Shown here piece after piece: positions 17,979 through 26,840 of a DNA stretch of 38,647 bases (position 1 is its first letter; each line of letters opens with the position of its first letter). The translations under genes were made by a program, and so were the position numbers. Under the pieces are notes generated by a model. The model made no database searches. It had not been told where the DNA came from and was given only the letters and a program-made list of their open reading frames with translations. Origin of the DNA: Dokdonella sp. (GTDB lineage: Bacteria > Pseudomonadota > Gammaproteobacteria > Xanthomonadales > Rhodanobacteraceae); NCBI GenBank assembly GCA_023228465.1, contig JALOBC010000028.1, forward strand, positions 1 to 38,647, read 5' to 3'.

Positions 17979-18809
17979 ATGGCCGACGCCGCGCAACTTG
18001 CGCCGCTGGCCAGTTTCGAGGCCAAGTGGCTGGAGGCGCAGCCGGAGCTGCGCGTGGCGCTCGGCTTCGTCGCCGCCGAACGGCGCCAGGCACAGACGGC
18101 CTTCGCCTGCCTGGCGCTGGAACTGGAGCATGCGGCGCTGGCCACCCACGCACACGAGCCGGCGGCGATCAAGCTGCAGTGGTGGGCGGATGAACTGGCC
18201 CGCGCGGGCAACGGCGGCGCGCTGCATCCGCTGACCGCGGCACTCGGCGAGACGCTGGTCAGGCAATCCGTACCGCTGTCGCTGTGGCATGCGACGATCG
18301 GCGCGGCCCTGGAACTGCGCGACTGTGCGCCGGCGACCGATGAAGCCACGTTGCTGGCGGCCCTGGCGCCGTTCTACGCCGCGCTGGCCGAGATCGAGGC
18401 AGCCCTGTTCGGGGCGCTGGATGTCGCCGCGCGGGCGCGCCAGCGCGCGCTGGCCCGCGCCGTGCACGACACGGCCCTGCTTGGCGAGGCGCCCGAGGAT
18501 GGCCGCCTGGCGCTGCCGCTGGATCTGCTCGCCCGGCATCGGCTGGCGCGCGGTGACCTGGCCGCCGATTCACCGGCGCGCCGCGCGGCGCTGCGGGACT
18601 GGCTGGGCCGCCTGGCGGGCGCGCAGGAGGAACTGCTTGACCGGCACGCGCGCCTGGGCATTCCCGGCGCCGCGGCCCTGCGTGCCGGTTATTGGCGTGC
18701 CCAGCGTGCCGCGCGCGCGGCCGAACCGCTGGCCGCCCTGCAGGCGGCGTCGGCACGTCTGCCCTTCGGCGCGACCTGGGCCGCCTGGCGCGCGGCGCGT
18801 CGCGCGTGA
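17979..18809 (+). CDS. Squalene/phytoene synthase-fold protein, NDUFAF6-like
   Basis: 276 residues, starting directly after the HAD phosphatase stop. It has the all-helical squalene/phytoene synthase layout, with IKLQWWADELARAG matching the R/K-LQWWRD motif of the NDUFAF6-like branch and RLALPLDLLARHRL matching the family's LP-x-D segment. The two Asp-rich prenyl-diphosphate motifs (DxxxD) needed for catalysis are absent: RRQAQTAFACLALELEH stands where the first would be. An enzymatic carotenoid or hopanoid role is therefore unlikely. In eukaryotes the equivalent protein helps assemble complex I. The ubiG cluster and the nuo operon in the same window make that role attractive, but it is inference. 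Confidence 0.75.
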   Translation: MADAAQLAPLASFEAKWLEAQPELRVALGFVAAERRQAQTAFACLALELEHAALATHAHEPAAIKLQWWADELARAGNGGALHPLTAALGETLVRQSVPLSLWHATIGAALELRDCAPATDEATLLAALAPFYAALAEIEAALFGALDVAARARQRALARAVHDTALLGEAPEDGRLALPLDLLARHRLARGDLAADSPARRAALRDWLGRLAGAQEELLDRHARLGIPGAAALRAGYWRAQRAARAAEPLAALQAASARLPFGATWAAWRAARRA

Positions 18810-18924
18810 GCTCTTGGCGGCGCGCGTGCATGGGGGCGGGTCGATCTGCGACCATTGAGGAACGGCCTTGCCGCCCGCATGTCCTCGCCGCACCTGCGAA
18901 TGCGTAGTATTCACCTGACCGACC

Positions 18925-19878
18925 ATGACCAGCAGCAGTGACAGCCCCCGCCGCCTGATGCCCGATGTCGCCCTCGAGGCGCATCCGGATCGCATCGGCG
19001 CCCTCGACCGCGTCGGCATGGACGGCATCGAGATGCCGGTGCTGGTCACCGGCGCGGATGGCCAGGTGCAGCGTGTCGCGGCACGCGTGGAAGCCTGGGT
19101 GGACCTGGCCCGCCCGGACGTGCGCGGCATCCACATGTCGCGGCTGTACCTGCACGCCGACCGGCATCTTTCCGCCGAACCGCTGGCTCCGGCCGCGCTG
19201 CGGCGGCTGCTGCGCGATTTTCTCGATTCGCACGCCGACCTGTCCGGCGAGGCGCTGATCCGCATCCGCTTCGATCATCTGCTGCGCCGCCAGGCGCTGG
19301 CCAGCGCCCACAGTGGCTGGCGTGCCTACCCGGTATCGGTCGCCGCGCGCTTGCGCGGCAGCGAGTTCCAGGTCGAGCTTGGCATCGAAGTGCAGTATTC
19401 CAGTACCTGTCCCGCCTCGGCGGCGCTGGCGCGCCAGCTCATCCAGGACCAGTTCGCGCGCGATTTCGCCAGTGGCCCGCTCGAGCGTGACGCGGTGCTG
19501 GCCTGGCTCGGCAGTGAACAGGGCATCGTTGCCACTCCGCACAGCCAGCGCAGCACGGCGCGTGTGCGCGTGCGCCTGGCGCCCGGCTTCGATTTTCCCC
19601 TCGCCGACCTCATCGATGCCGCCGAAGCGGCGCTGCAGACGCCGGTGCAGACGGCGGTCAAGCGCGAGGACGAGCAGGAGTTCGCGCTGCGCAACGGCCA
19701 GAACCTGATGTTCTGCGAGGATGCCGCGCGGCGCATCCGCCAGGTGCTGGACGGCGACGAGCGCATCACCGACTTCTGGCTGCGCACCGCCCACCACGAG
19801 AGCCTGCACCCGCACGACGCGGTCGCCTTCGCCACCAAGGGTGTCAGCGGCGGCTATCGCGTCGATGACGACGGCTGA
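18925..19878 (+). CDS. folE2: GTP cyclohydrolase I type B (FolE2)
   Basis: 317 residues. Family signatures are visible: DRVGMDGIEMPVLV near the start, RGIHMSRLYLHADRHLS, the catalytic-cysteine segment QYSSTCPASAALARQL, SQRSTARVRVRL, and the C-terminal LRTAHHESLHPHDAVAFATK. It converts GTP to 7,8-dihydroneopterin triphosphate for folate (and queuosine-type) synthesis, using metals other than zinc. In many bacteria folE2 is controlled by Zur as a zinc-starvation backup. The 115-bp upstream gap shows no clear Zur palindrome here, so it may be the housekeeping enzyme. It is convergent with the M23 peptidase, with only 11 bp between the two stop codons. Confidence 0.95.
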   Translation: MTSSSDSPRRLMPDVALEAHPDRIGALDRVGMDGIEMPVLVTGADGQVQRVAARVEAWVDLARPDVRGIHMSRLYLHADRHLSAEPLAPAALRRLLRDFLDSHADLSGEALIRIRFDHLLRRQALASAHSGWRAYPVSVAARLRGSEFQVELGIEVQYSSTCPASAALARQLIQDQFARDFASGPLERDAVLAWLGSEQGIVATPHSQRSTARVRVRLAPGFDFPLADLIDAAEAALQTPVQTAVKREDEQEFALRNGQNLMFCEDAARRIRQVLDGDERITDFWLRTAHHESLHPHDAVAFATKGVSGGYRVDDDG

Positions 19879-19889
19879 CCCGCCGGTCT

Positions 19890-20795
19890 TCAGTCGCGAA
19901 TGCCCGGCAGCAGCAGCGGGTCCAGGCGCACATCGAACCAGTTGAGGCCCCAGTGCAGGTGCGGGCCGGTGGCGCGACCGGACTTGCCGACGGCGCCGAT
20001 GACTTCGCCCTGGGCCACGACCTGGCCGACCTTCACGTCGATGCGCGACAGGTGCAGGAAGTTGGAACTGACGCCGTGGCCGTGGTCGAGCAGCACGGTG
20101 CCGCCGGTGAGGTAGAGATCCGCGTCGGCGAAGGTGACCACGCCGCTTGCCGGCGCCTTGACCGGGGTGCCGGCTGGCGCCGCGATGTCCATGCCCGAAT
20201 GTGCTGAACCGGGCACGTCGCGGCCCTCGACGACATAGACCCGGTGATTGCCGAAGCGCCCGCTGATGCGGCCGGTGGCCGGCCAGATGAAGGTTTCGAG
20301 GAAGTCGCTGCGGGCAGCGTCGCGCGTGCGCGCCGCGACCACCCGGGCCTGCTCGCGCCGAATGCGCTCGGCGAGGGCGGGGGGCGGTTCGACCGTCCTG
20401 GGCGGGACGCCGACGATGCGCTCGACCGGCCAGTCGCGGGGCGTGACGGCGATGGAGAATTCCTGCGTGGCACCGGTCGGGCTGCGCACGCTGACCTGCA
20501 GCGTGCCGTTCACGTCACGGCCGACGCCGAACACCACGTTGCCGCCCGGCGTCACGCGCAGGTTGCGATCGGCGTAGCGCACCGTGCTGCCGGGCGCGAC
20601 GCTGCCGATCACCAGGCTGCCCTGCGGGACACTGGCCGGGAAGGGGGTCTGCGCCGCGGCAGCGCTGCCGAGCGTGGCGGCGATCAGCGCCACGGCCAGC
20701 CCGCGTGCGCGCCATGCGGCCTGCCGCGAGGCGCGTGGCGGCCGCCGGGCTGCCGGCCGGGGCGCGCGCTCGGCACGGCGCCGCCACAGGCTCAC
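19890..20795 (-). CDS. M23 family metallopeptidase (LytM-type)
   Basis: 301 residues from a GTG that overlaps the dihydroorotase stop by four bases (GTGA). The N-terminus is unusually Arg-rich for about 31 residues before a hydrophobic signal (GLAVALIAATLGSAAAAQ). A beta-rich domain (about 55-120, VTPGGNVVFGVGRDVNGT) precedes the catalytic domain (about 170-295), with His199-x3-Asp203 (AHSGMDIAAPAGTPV) and the His279-x-His281 pair (GPHLHWGLNWFDVRLDP), so the zinc site is complete. It probably cleaves peptidoglycan peptide cross-links in the periplasm. A longer upstream open frame exists but lies inside the dihydroorotase gene; the GTG coupling is the better start. Confidence 0.88.
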   Translation of the reverse strand: MSLWRRRAERAPRPAARRPPRASRQAAWRARGLAVALIAATLGSAAAAQTPFPASVPQGSLVIGSVAPGSTVRYADRNLRVTPGGNVVFGVGRDVNGTLQVSVRSPTGATQEFSIAVTPRDWPVERIVGVPPRTVEPPPALAERIRREQARVVAARTRDAARSDFLETFIWPATGRISGRFGNHRVYVVEGRDVPGSAHSGMDIAAPAGTPVKAPASGVVTFADADLYLTGGTVLLDHGHGVSSNFLHLSRIDVKVGQVVAQGEVIGAVGKSGRATGPHLHWGLNWFDVRLDPLLLPGIRD

Positions 20796-22126
20796 CGCGC
20801 AAACTCCAGGCGCATGCCGCGGATGTCGTCGTTCAGCCTGCCTTCGTGCCAGGCCAGCTGGCCATTGACGAAGGTGGCGGCGATGCTGGCGCGGAAGGTC
20901 GTGCCCTCGAACGGGGTCCAGCGGCATTTGGACAGCACATCGCTGGCGGTCACCGTGTGCGGCTTGTGCGGATCGACCAGCACCAGGTCGGCGTGGAAGC
21001 CTTCGCGCAGGAAGCCGCGCTCGTGCACGTCGAAGCGGATGGCCGGCGCGTGGGCCACCGCCTCGACCACGCGTTCCAGGGTCAATGCGCCATCGAACAC
21101 GCGCTCGAGCGCGCACTGCAGCGCATACTGCACCAGCGGCAGGCCGGAGGGGGCGTGCGCGTAACGCGCGGACTTCTCGGTGACCAGGTGCGGCGCGTGG
21201 TCGGTGGCAAGGACGTCGATGCGGCCTTCGGCCAGGGCCTGCGTGATGGCTGCGCGGTCGGCGGCGTCCTTGATGGCCGGATTGCACTTGATGAGGAAAC
21301 CCAGGCGCGCATAGTCTTCGGCGGAAAAGTGCAGGAAATGCACGCAGGTTTCCGCGGTGATGCGCTTGCCGGCGACCGGGCCCGACTCGAACAGGGCACA
21401 TTCATCGGCGGTGGAAATGTGCAGCACGTGCAGGCGCGTGCCGTGCTTCCTGGCCAACGAGATGGCCAGGCGGGTGGACTTGATGCAGGCTTCGCGCGAA
21501 CGGATCAGCGGGTGCTGCTCGGGCGGGATGTCCTCGCCATAGCGCGCGCGCGCCTGCGCTTCGTTGGCGAGGATCATCGGCGTGTCCTCGCAATGGGTGA
21601 TGATCGGCGTGGGCGCGTCGCGGAAGATCCCGTCGAGCGTGTCCGGATCATCCACCAGCATGTTGCCGGTCGAGGCGCCCATGAACACCTTGATGCCGGG
21701 CGCGGCCCTGGGATCGAGCGCGCGGATGTCCGCCAGGTTGTCGTTGGTGGCGCCCAGGTAGAAACCATAATTGGCGCGCGAGACCTGGGCGGCACGGCTG
21801 TACTTTGCCTCCAGCGCAGTCCGGTTGGTGGCCGGCGGGCGGGTGTTGGGCATTTCCATGTAGCTGGTGATGCCGCCGGCGATGCAGGCGCGCGACTCGG
21901 TTTCGATTTCGGCCTTGTGCGTCATGCCAGGTTCACGGAAGTGCACCTGGTCGTCGATCATGCCCGGCAGCAGCCAGCGACCCGCGGCGTCCAGCACCTG
22001 CTCACCGGGACGGGCGGTGAGGCCCGCGTCGATGCGTTCGATGCGGCCGTCGCGGACGCGCAGGTCGGCGTGCAGGCGGCGTCCTTCGTTGACGACGAGG
22101 GCGTTGGTGATCAACCAGTCAGACAT
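20792..22126 (-). CDS. pyrC: Dihydroorotase (AllB-like/type I)
   Basis: 444 residues. The metal-binding motif is [17 protein letters not shown], the expected carbamylated lysine is in [17 protein letters not shown], and the metal histidines are in ITHCEDTP and [11 protein letters not shown]. The catalytic Asp is in LATDHAPH. Length and motifs fit the larger dihydroorotase class rather than the ~348-residue E. coli PyrC, so the symbol refers to function. It cyclises carbamoyl-aspartate in pyrimidine synthesis. GAGGAG lies 6 nt before the ATG at 22126; another in-frame ATG at 22132 would touch that Shine-Dalgarno. The yidD reading frame overlaps its start by 8 bp, and its end overlaps the M23 peptidase start. 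Confidence 0.93.
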   Translation of the reverse strand: MSDWLITNALVVNEGRRLHADLRVRDGRIERIDAGLTARPGEQVLDAAGRWLLPGMIDDQVHFREPGMTHKAEIETESRACIAGGITSYMEMPNTRPPATNRTALEAKYSRAAQVSRANYGFYLGATNDNLADIRALDPRAAPGIKVFMGASTGNMLVDDPDTLDGIFRDAPTPIITHCEDTPMILANEAQARARYGEDIPPEQHPLIRSREACIKSTRLAISLARKHGTRLHVLHISTADECALFESGPVAGKRITAETCVHFLHFSAEDYARLGFLIKCNPAIKDAADRAAITQALAEGRIDVLATDHAPHLVTEKSARYAHAPSGLPLVQYALQCALERVFDGALTLERVVEAVAHAPAIRFDVHERGFLREGFHADLVLVDPHKPHTVTASDVLSKCRWTPFEGTTFRASIAATFVNGQLAWHEGRLNDDIRGMRLEFAR

Positions 22127-22382
22127 CTGCATCTCCTCGATGGTGGCAAACGGGGCGCAGGCGAAAGGTCTGCGGCACGGGATCGAAGCCGCCGCGGCAC
22201 AAGGGCTGGCAGCGCAGGATGCGCCACAGGCCCAGCCAGCAGCCGCGCGCGGCACCGAAACGTGCAACGGCGACGCGCGTGTAGTCCGAGCAACTGGGCT
22301 CGAAGCGGCAGCGCTGGCCCAGCAGGGGACTCAGCCAGCGCTTGTAGCACTCGAGCAGGAACAACAGGATCGGGCGGGTCAT
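22119..22382 (-). CDS. yidD: Membrane protein insertion efficiency factor YidD
   Basis: 87 residues. The family pattern is complete: [19 protein letters not shown], then [20 protein letters not shown], then [13 protein letters not shown]. These conserved cysteines and the amphipathic N-terminal helix define YidD, a small peripheral inner-membrane protein that helps YidC-dependent insertion. In many bacteria it follows rnpA; here it is detached and leads the dihydroorotase/M23 transcript. Its stop codon overlaps the dihydroorotase start by 8 bp. The tail after the core ([15 protein letters not shown]) is short and variable. Confidence 0.93.
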   Translation of the reverse strand: MTRPILLFLLECYKRWLSPLLGQRCRFEPSCSDYTRVAVARFGAARGCWLGLWRILRCQPLCRGGFDPVPQTFRLRPVCHHRGDADV

Positions 22383-22436
22383 TGCACGCGCGGAGAGGGG
22401 GCGCGCGATGGCGCGTCGGAATACGGGCAACCGCGG

Positions 22437-22465
22437 TTGCCGGGGTAGGACAGTTAGGCTATAAC
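22437..22465 (+). promoter_or_regulatory. Sigma70-type promoter of dksA
   Basis: -35 TTGCCG (22437-22442), 17-bp spacer, -10 TATAAC (22460-22465). The -10 matches five of six consensus bases. It lies 34 bp before the dksA start and is the best promoter-like pair found in the window. Confidence 0.65.
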
Positions 22466-22499
22466 ACGCGACCGCCGGGTAACAAGATGGATTCCGCTT

Positions 22500-23534
22500 A
22501 TGGCGACCAGCAAGAAGCAAACAGGCAAACAAGAGAAGACAACCAGGAAGGTTGCGACCCCGCCACGCAAGGCGGCTGTCAAGGACAAGGCAGCGGTGGC
22601 GGCCGCGCCGAAGAAGGCTGCCAGGGCCGCACCGGCCAGCAAGACGGCCGCGACCAAGCCAAAGGCGCCGCGTGCCGCGGCGACGTCGGCCGCGACCGCC
22701 AAGCCCGCAAGCAAGTCGGCAAGCAAGCCCGCAACCAAGACGGCAACCAAGCCGGCAAGCAAGCCCGCAACCAAGTCGGCAGCCAAGTCGGCAACCAAGT
22801 CGGCAACCAAGTCGGCAACCAAGTCGGCAACCAAGTCGGCAACCAAGTCGGCAACCAAGTCGGCAACCAAGTCGGCAAGCAAGCCGGCAAGCAAGCCCGC
22901 AACGAAAACGGCAACCAGGCCGGCGAAGAAGCCGACAGCCGCTTCCGCCGCAACCGCAAAACCTGCCTCGAAGGCGACCAGGACCACCAGGAAATCCGTG
23001 AGCACGAGCAAGACCAGCAGCATTCCCGGCACCATGCGCAGCGAGGCCGGCGCGCCCGTGGGCGTGGGCGGCGACACCAGCGTGACCATGCAGGACGGGC
23101 GCTACGCGCTGCCCTCTTCCGTGCGCATCGAGTTGCCGCGCGCCTACAAGCCCTCGCCGAAGGAGGAATACATGAGCCCGCGCCAGCTGCAGTATTTCCG
23201 CGACAAATTGTCGCGCTGGCGCGAGGACCTGGTGGAGGAAAGCCGTCAGACGATCGAAACCCTGCGTGACGAAGTGCGCGACGTCGGCGACGAGGCCGAG
23301 CGGGCCACGCGTGAAACGGAAAACTCGCTGGAGTTGCGCACGCGCGACCGCTATCGCAAGCTGATCGGCAAGATCGACAAGGCGCTCAAGCGCATCGAGG
23401 AAGGTCATTACGGCTTCTGCGAGGAAACCGACGAGGAGATCGGCATCGACCGCCTGGAGGCGCGTCCCATCGCCACCCTGAGTCTGGATGCCCAGGAGCG
23501 CTGGGAGCACCGCCAGAAGCAGATGGGCGACTGA
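22500..23534 (+). CDS. dksA: DksA-family RNA polymerase-binding regulator with long Ala/Lys-rich N-terminal tail
   Basis: 344 residues, more than twice the length of E. coli DksA (151). Residues about 1-175 are low-complexity Lys/Ala/Ser/Thr/Pro repeats (KSAT, KPAS) resembling histone H1-like tails. The DksA body is about 215-344: [20 protein letters not shown], the coiled-coil with [20 protein letters not shown], and the [20 protein letters not shown] globular end. The zinc-finger cysteines are mostly lost: the pattern is C-x-x-T ... S-x-x-A (FCEET, TLSLDAQ), as in zinc-independent DksA proteins. It still has the acidic tip (DVGDE) used with ppGpp in the polymerase secondary channel. The tail may bind DNA or RNA (inference). 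It has its own promoter and is divergent from yidD. Confidence 0.92.
   Translation: MATSKKQTGKQEKTTRKVATPPRKAAVKDKAAVAAAPKKAARAAPASKTAATKPKAPRAAATSAATAKPASKSASKPATKTATKPASKPATKSAAKSATKSATKSATKSATKSATKSATKSATKSASKPASKPATKTATRPAKKPTAASAATAKPASKATRTTRKSVSTSKTSSIPGTMRSEAGAPVGVGGDTSVTMQDGRYALPSSVRIELPRAYKPSPKEEYMSPRQLQYFRDKLSRWREDLVEESRQTIETLRDEVRDVGDEAERATRETENSLELRTRDRYRKLIGKIDKALKRIEEGHYGFCEETDEEIGIDRLEARPIATLSLDAQERWEHRQKQMGD
22785..22868 (+). repeat. 12-bp in-frame tandem repeat in dksA
   Basis: Seven consecutive perfect copies of AAGTCGGCAACC (Lys-Ser-Ala-Thr) at 22785-22868, flanked by degenerate copies (AAGTCGGCAAGC, AAGCCGGCAAGC, AAGCCCGCAACC). Unit length 12 keeps frame, so slippage would change tail length by four residues without a frameshift. 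Confidence 0.95.
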
Positions 23535-23551
23535 TGCGCAGCCGGGTGCCT

Positions 23552-23672
23552 GGAATGGCGAATCGGGAATGGCAACGGCAACGGCCATGCGCGCGCGCCG
23601 GCCTGCTGCCCTGCCTGCCTTGACCGCTCGAACCGGGCCGGCCCGATTCCCCATCCCCCATTTCCAAGTCCC
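23552..23672. repeat. Heptamer-arm inverted repeat element between dksA and glmM
   Basis: Left arm: GGAATGG CGAATCG GGAATGG (23552-23572). Right arm: CGATTCC CCATCCC CCATTTC CAAGTCC (23644-23671). The arms are complementary in a 7-base register and enclose a GC-rich core. The right arm touches the GTG start of glmM. The same construction recurs at 33166-33300, so it is a dispersed element rather than chance. Confidence 0.75.
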
Positions 23673-25031
23673 GTGAACGTGAAACGCTACTTTGGTACCG
23701 ATGGCATCCGTGGGCGCGTCGGTGAGTGGCCGATCACGGCGGAGTTCATGCTCAAGCTCGGGCGCGCGGTCGGCAGCGTGCTGCCCACGCGGCACGGCAA
23801 GGCGACGGTACTGATCGGCAAGGACACGCGCGTGTCCGGCTACATGTTCGAGGCGGCGCTGGAGTCGGGCCTGGTCGCGGCGGGCGCGGACGTGCGCCTG
23901 CTCGGCCCCATGCCGACACCGGCCGTGGCCTGGATGACGCGTTCGCAGCGCGCCGATGTCGGCATCGTCATCAGCGCCTCGCACAATCCGCACCACGACA
24001 ACGGCATCAAGTTCTTTTCCGGGCTCGGCGAAAAGCTCGCCGACGAGGTCGAGCTGGCGATCGAGCGCGAGCTCGAGCAGCCGTTCACCACCGTGGCGTC
24101 GGAAGCCATCGGCAAGGTCGTGCGCATCGAGGATGCGGACGCGCGCTACGCGGAGTTCTGCAAGTCCACGGTACCGCCGGGCCTGGACCTGCGCGGGCTG
24201 AAGCTGGTCCTCGACTGTGCGCATGGCGCCACCTACCAGATCGCGCCCATCGTGTTCGCCGAGCTGGGTGCCGAAGTCAGCGCCATCGGCGTGCAGCCGG
24301 ATGGCTTCAACATCAACCGCGAGGTCGGCTCCACGCATACGGCGGCACTGGCGCGCGCGGTGATCGCGGCTGGCGCCGACCTGGGCATCGCCTTCGATGG
24401 CGATGGCGACCGTGTACAGATGGTCGATCGCCAGGGCCGGCTGGTGGACGGCGACCAGTTGCTGTACGTGCTGGCCGACGACTGGCATGCCAGCGGTCGC
24501 CTGCAGGGGCCGCTGGTCGGCACGCTGATGAGCAACTTCGGGCTGGAACGGGCGCTTCACGAGCGTGGCGTTCAGTTCCTGCGCGCCAATGTCGGGGACC
24601 GCCACGTGTTGCGCATGCTCAAGGCGCATGGTGGCAACCTGGGCGGGGAAACTTCCGGGCACGTCCTCACCCTCGACCGTGCGACCACGGGCGACGGCAT
24701 CATCAGTGCCCTGCAGGTGCTCGAGGTGCTGGCGCGGCGCGGCCTGACGCTGGAGCAGGCGGTGGCCGGCATGCACAAGGTGGCGCAGACCACGCGCAAC
24801 GTGCGCGCCGCCGGCGGCGCGGCGCTGGTGGCCGATGCCGGTGTGCAGGGCGTGCTCGAACGGGTGCGCGCCGAGCTGGAAGGCCAGGGCCGCGTGGTGC
24901 TGCGCCCTTCCGGCACCGAGCCGCTGGTGCGCGTGACGGTCGAGGCCGGCGACGATGCACTGGTGACGCGACTGGCCGACGAACTTGCGGCGGCGGTGCG
25001 TGCGGCCGCCACGCAGGCCGCGACCGGTTGA
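23673..25031 (+). CDS. glmM: Phosphoglucosamine mutase
   Basis: 452 residues. Starts [20 protein letters not shown]. The catalytic phosphoserine is Ser103 ([19 protein letters not shown]). The metal loop is [17 protein letters not shown], the sugar-binding loop is GGETSGHVL, and the phosphate-binding loop is [14 protein letters not shown]. It interconverts glucosamine-6-P and glucosamine-1-P for UDP-GlcNAc, peptidoglycan and LPS synthesis. The start is a GTG at 23673 (another GTG is at 23679); neither has a Shine-Dalgarno, because a pyrimidine-rich heptamer repeat lies immediately upstream. It stands alone here rather than in the ftsH-folP-glmM order. Confidence 0.96.
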   Translation: MNVKRYFGTDGIRGRVGEWPITAEFMLKLGRAVGSVLPTRHGKATVLIGKDTRVSGYMFEAALESGLVAAGADVRLLGPMPTPAVAWMTRSQRADVGIVISASHNPHHDNGIKFFSGLGEKLADEVELAIERELEQPFTTVASEAIGKVVRIEDADARYAEFCKSTVPPGLDLRGLKLVLDCAHGATYQIAPIVFAELGAEVSAIGVQPDGFNINREVGSTHTAALARAVIAAGADLGIAFDGDGDRVQMVDRQGRLVDGDQLLYVLADDWHASGRLQGPLVGTLMSNFGLERALHERGVQFLRANVGDRHVLRMLKAHGGNLGGETSGHVLTLDRATTGDGIISALQVLEVLARRGLTLEQAVAGMHKVAQTTRNVRAAGGAALVADAGVQGVLERVRAELEGQGRVVLRPSGTEPLVRVTVEAGDDALVTRLADELAAAVRAAATQAATG

Positions 25032-25101
25032 GACCGGCGCGCACGCCGGGCCGCTGGGCCTGCGGCGGGCGCGAGCGGAACTTACGGTGTCCATTGCCGC
25101 C

Positions 25102-26763
25102 ATGAATCCGCGCTCCCCGCCGCTGCCTGCCGGGCTGCTGCGGGTGGCGGCCTGCGTGGTGCTCATCGGCGTCGCCGCCGGCAGCGTCTATTGGCCGGGC
25201 CTGGCCGGCTACTGGGGGCGCGACGACTTCATGCAGCTGGCCATCGTGCAGCTGGTCGGCTCGCCCTGGCCGTTCTTCTTCCAGGATCACTACCCGGTGC
25301 CCGGCGCGGTGTTCCGCCCGCTGGGCTTTGCCTCGATGTGGCTGGATACGGCCCTGTTCGGCACCGCCTATCGTGGCCACGCGCTGGTGGATCTGGGCCT
25401 GCACGTGGGCGTCGCGCTGGCCCTGTTCGCCCTCCTGCGCCGGTTGCGGGTGCCGGTGGCCATCGGGCTTGGCGCGGCGCTGCTGTTCGCCCTGCATCCG
25501 CTGGCCATCGGCACCGCGCAGTGGTGGTCGGCGCGCTTCGACCTGCTGGCGACCGGATTCATCCTGCTGGTCCTGCTGGGGGCCTGTCGCTGGCGGGAGC
25601 GCCCTTCGCTGCCGCTGCTTGCCGCGACGCTGCTGGCCGCGCTGGCGGCGATGGCCTCCAAGGAGATCGGCCTGCTGGTGGTGGTGCCGATCAGCCTGGC
25701 CTGGTGGCCACACCCGGGCGTGGCGCCGGCGCGGCGCGCCCAGGCGTGGCGCGCGATCGGCGCCGCCTGGGCCATCGCCGGGCTGTTCCTCGCCTGGCGC
25801 GCGCTGGTGCTGGGCACGCCAGCGAGCGCATTGACCGGCCACCTGGCCTTGTCCGACGTGCTGACCAGGGGCCTTGCAGACTGGCTGCACTACACGCCGG
25901 GCTATCTGTCCTTCTGGCAGCGCCTGGATGGGGCAGGGCAGGCGTGCCTGGTGCTGGCGGCGCTGGCGGCGCTGGCGCTGGTGCTGCCGGCGCTGCGCGC
26001 AGGGCCGCATGCCGATGCTGGCGCGCCGCGGCTGGCGCTGCGCTTGGGCCTGTGCCTGCTGCTGCTGCCGGCCCTGCTGCAGGCGCCCATCGCGGCGCAG
26101 AATGCCCTGCCGCTGACTGGCGAGATGTCGGCGGTCGGCGCGGCCATGCAGTCGCGGCTGTATTACCTGGGCCTGGCGGGCGTGGTGATCCTGCTTGCCG
26201 CCTTGCTGAGCCGTGCGCATGGCGGCCTGCCGCGGCGCTGGCGTGCCGTGGTGCTGCTGCCGGCGCTGCTGGCGCTTGCCGCCTGGGCGCCGGCCGCGCG
26301 CGAAGCCTCGACGCAGTTCGCTGCGGTAGCGCGGGCCAATGGCGCGCTGGCGCAGGCCGCGGTCGCCGCGGTGGCGGACCTGGACCTGCCCGATTCGGCT
26401 TGCCGCATCGTCTTCGATGGCATCGCGCCGCCGCCGGAGTGGGACATCTTCGTGTCGATGGATTCCGTGCTGAAGGCGCTGGCACTGGCCCAGCCCGGCA
26501 TCGGGCATTGCATCGTGCGCGCCAACTACCCGACCTGGTTCGGCCTGTTCGCGGCGCCCTGGCAGCCGGCCGATGCGCTGCCCTTCGTGCCGCTGATGGC
26601 GGACGGCGAGGCGGTGCCGTGGCTGCACGCGGGCGGGCTGGTCATCGCCTACCTCGAGCCGCCCTCCGATCCGGCCGGCGACGCGCTGGCGGACGGCTGG
26701 CTGCTGGAATGGCGCAGCGGGCAATTCGTCGCAACCCGCACCGGGCGCCTGCCGATGCGCTGA
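25102..26763 (+). CDS. Polytopic membrane protein, GT-C glycosyltransferase-like (TMTC/PMT-type)
   Basis: About 553 residues with roughly ten or more hydrophobic helices. After TM1 comes [14 protein letters not shown], whose Asp41-Asp42 pair sits where GT-C enzymes keep the catalytic acidic residues of the first loop. Next are [39 protein letters not shown] and, in a later helix, [18 protein letters not shown], a pattern typical of the membrane core of PMT/TMTC-like and related transferases. No TPR domain follows; the C-terminus is a soluble periplasmic-looking segment of about 150 residues. Substrate and acceptor are unknown. The start is uncertain: a GTG at 25087 with a weak GCGGAA ahead is an alternative. 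Inserted between glmM and tpiA. Confidence 0.72.
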   Translation: MNPRSPPLPAGLLRVAACVVLIGVAAGSVYWPGLAGYWGRDDFMQLAIVQLVGSPWPFFFQDHYPVPGAVFRPLGFASMWLDTALFGTAYRGHALVDLGLHVGVALALFALLRRLRVPVAIGLGAALLFALHPLAIGTAQWWSARFDLLATGFILLVLLGACRWRERPSLPLLAATLLAALAAMASKEIGLLVVVPISLAWWPHPGVAPARRAQAWRAIGAAWAIAGLFLAWRALVLGTPASALTGHLALSDVLTRGLADWLHYTPGYLSFWQRLDGAGQACLVLAALAALALVLPALRAGPHADAGAPRLALRLGLCLLLLPALLQAPIAAQNALPLTGEMSAVGAAMQSRLYYLGLAGVVILLAALLSRAHGGLPRRWRAVVLLPALLALAAWAPAAREASTQFAAVARANGALAQAAVAAVADLDLPDSACRIVFDGIAPPPEWDIFVSMDSVLKALALAQPGIGHCIVRANYPTWFGLFAAPWQPADALPFVPLMADGEAVPWLHAGGLVIAYLEPPSDPAGDALADGWLLEWRSGQFVATRTGRLPMR

Positions 26764-26840
26764 AGCGGCGGCCGGCGCGGTTGTCGGAAGGGCGCCGCGC
26801 GGCTATCCTTGCGCGCCTTCCGCAAGCATGAGGAATCGCG

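Noticed and set aside
17979-18809. Functional phytoene or squalene synthase
   Set aside because: Neither Asp-rich substrate-binding motif is present and no carotenoid or hopanoid gene is nearby.
18810-18924. Zur-controlled promoter for folE2
   Set aside because: No palindrome resembling a Zur box was found in the 115-bp gap.
19890-21401. A 503-residue version of the M23 peptidase
   Set aside because: The extra N-terminus lies inside the dihydroorotase gene. The GTG overlapping the dihydroorotase stop gives a signal peptide and a normal length.
22700-22930. CRISPR or satellite interpretation of the 12-bp repeats
   Set aside because: They are in frame within dksA, code for a Lys-Ser-Ala-Thr tail and have no spacers.
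20705-23269. An 854-codon plus-strand open frame
   Set aside because: It is antisense to dihydroorotase and yidD and then out of frame in dksA; it spans both strands' known genes and has no start context.
22119-25166. A 1015-codon minus-strand open frame
   Set aside because: Only its last 87 codons are real (yidD). The rest is antisense to dksA and glmM, and its Gly/Cys/Leu repeats simply mirror the dksA 12-bp repeat.
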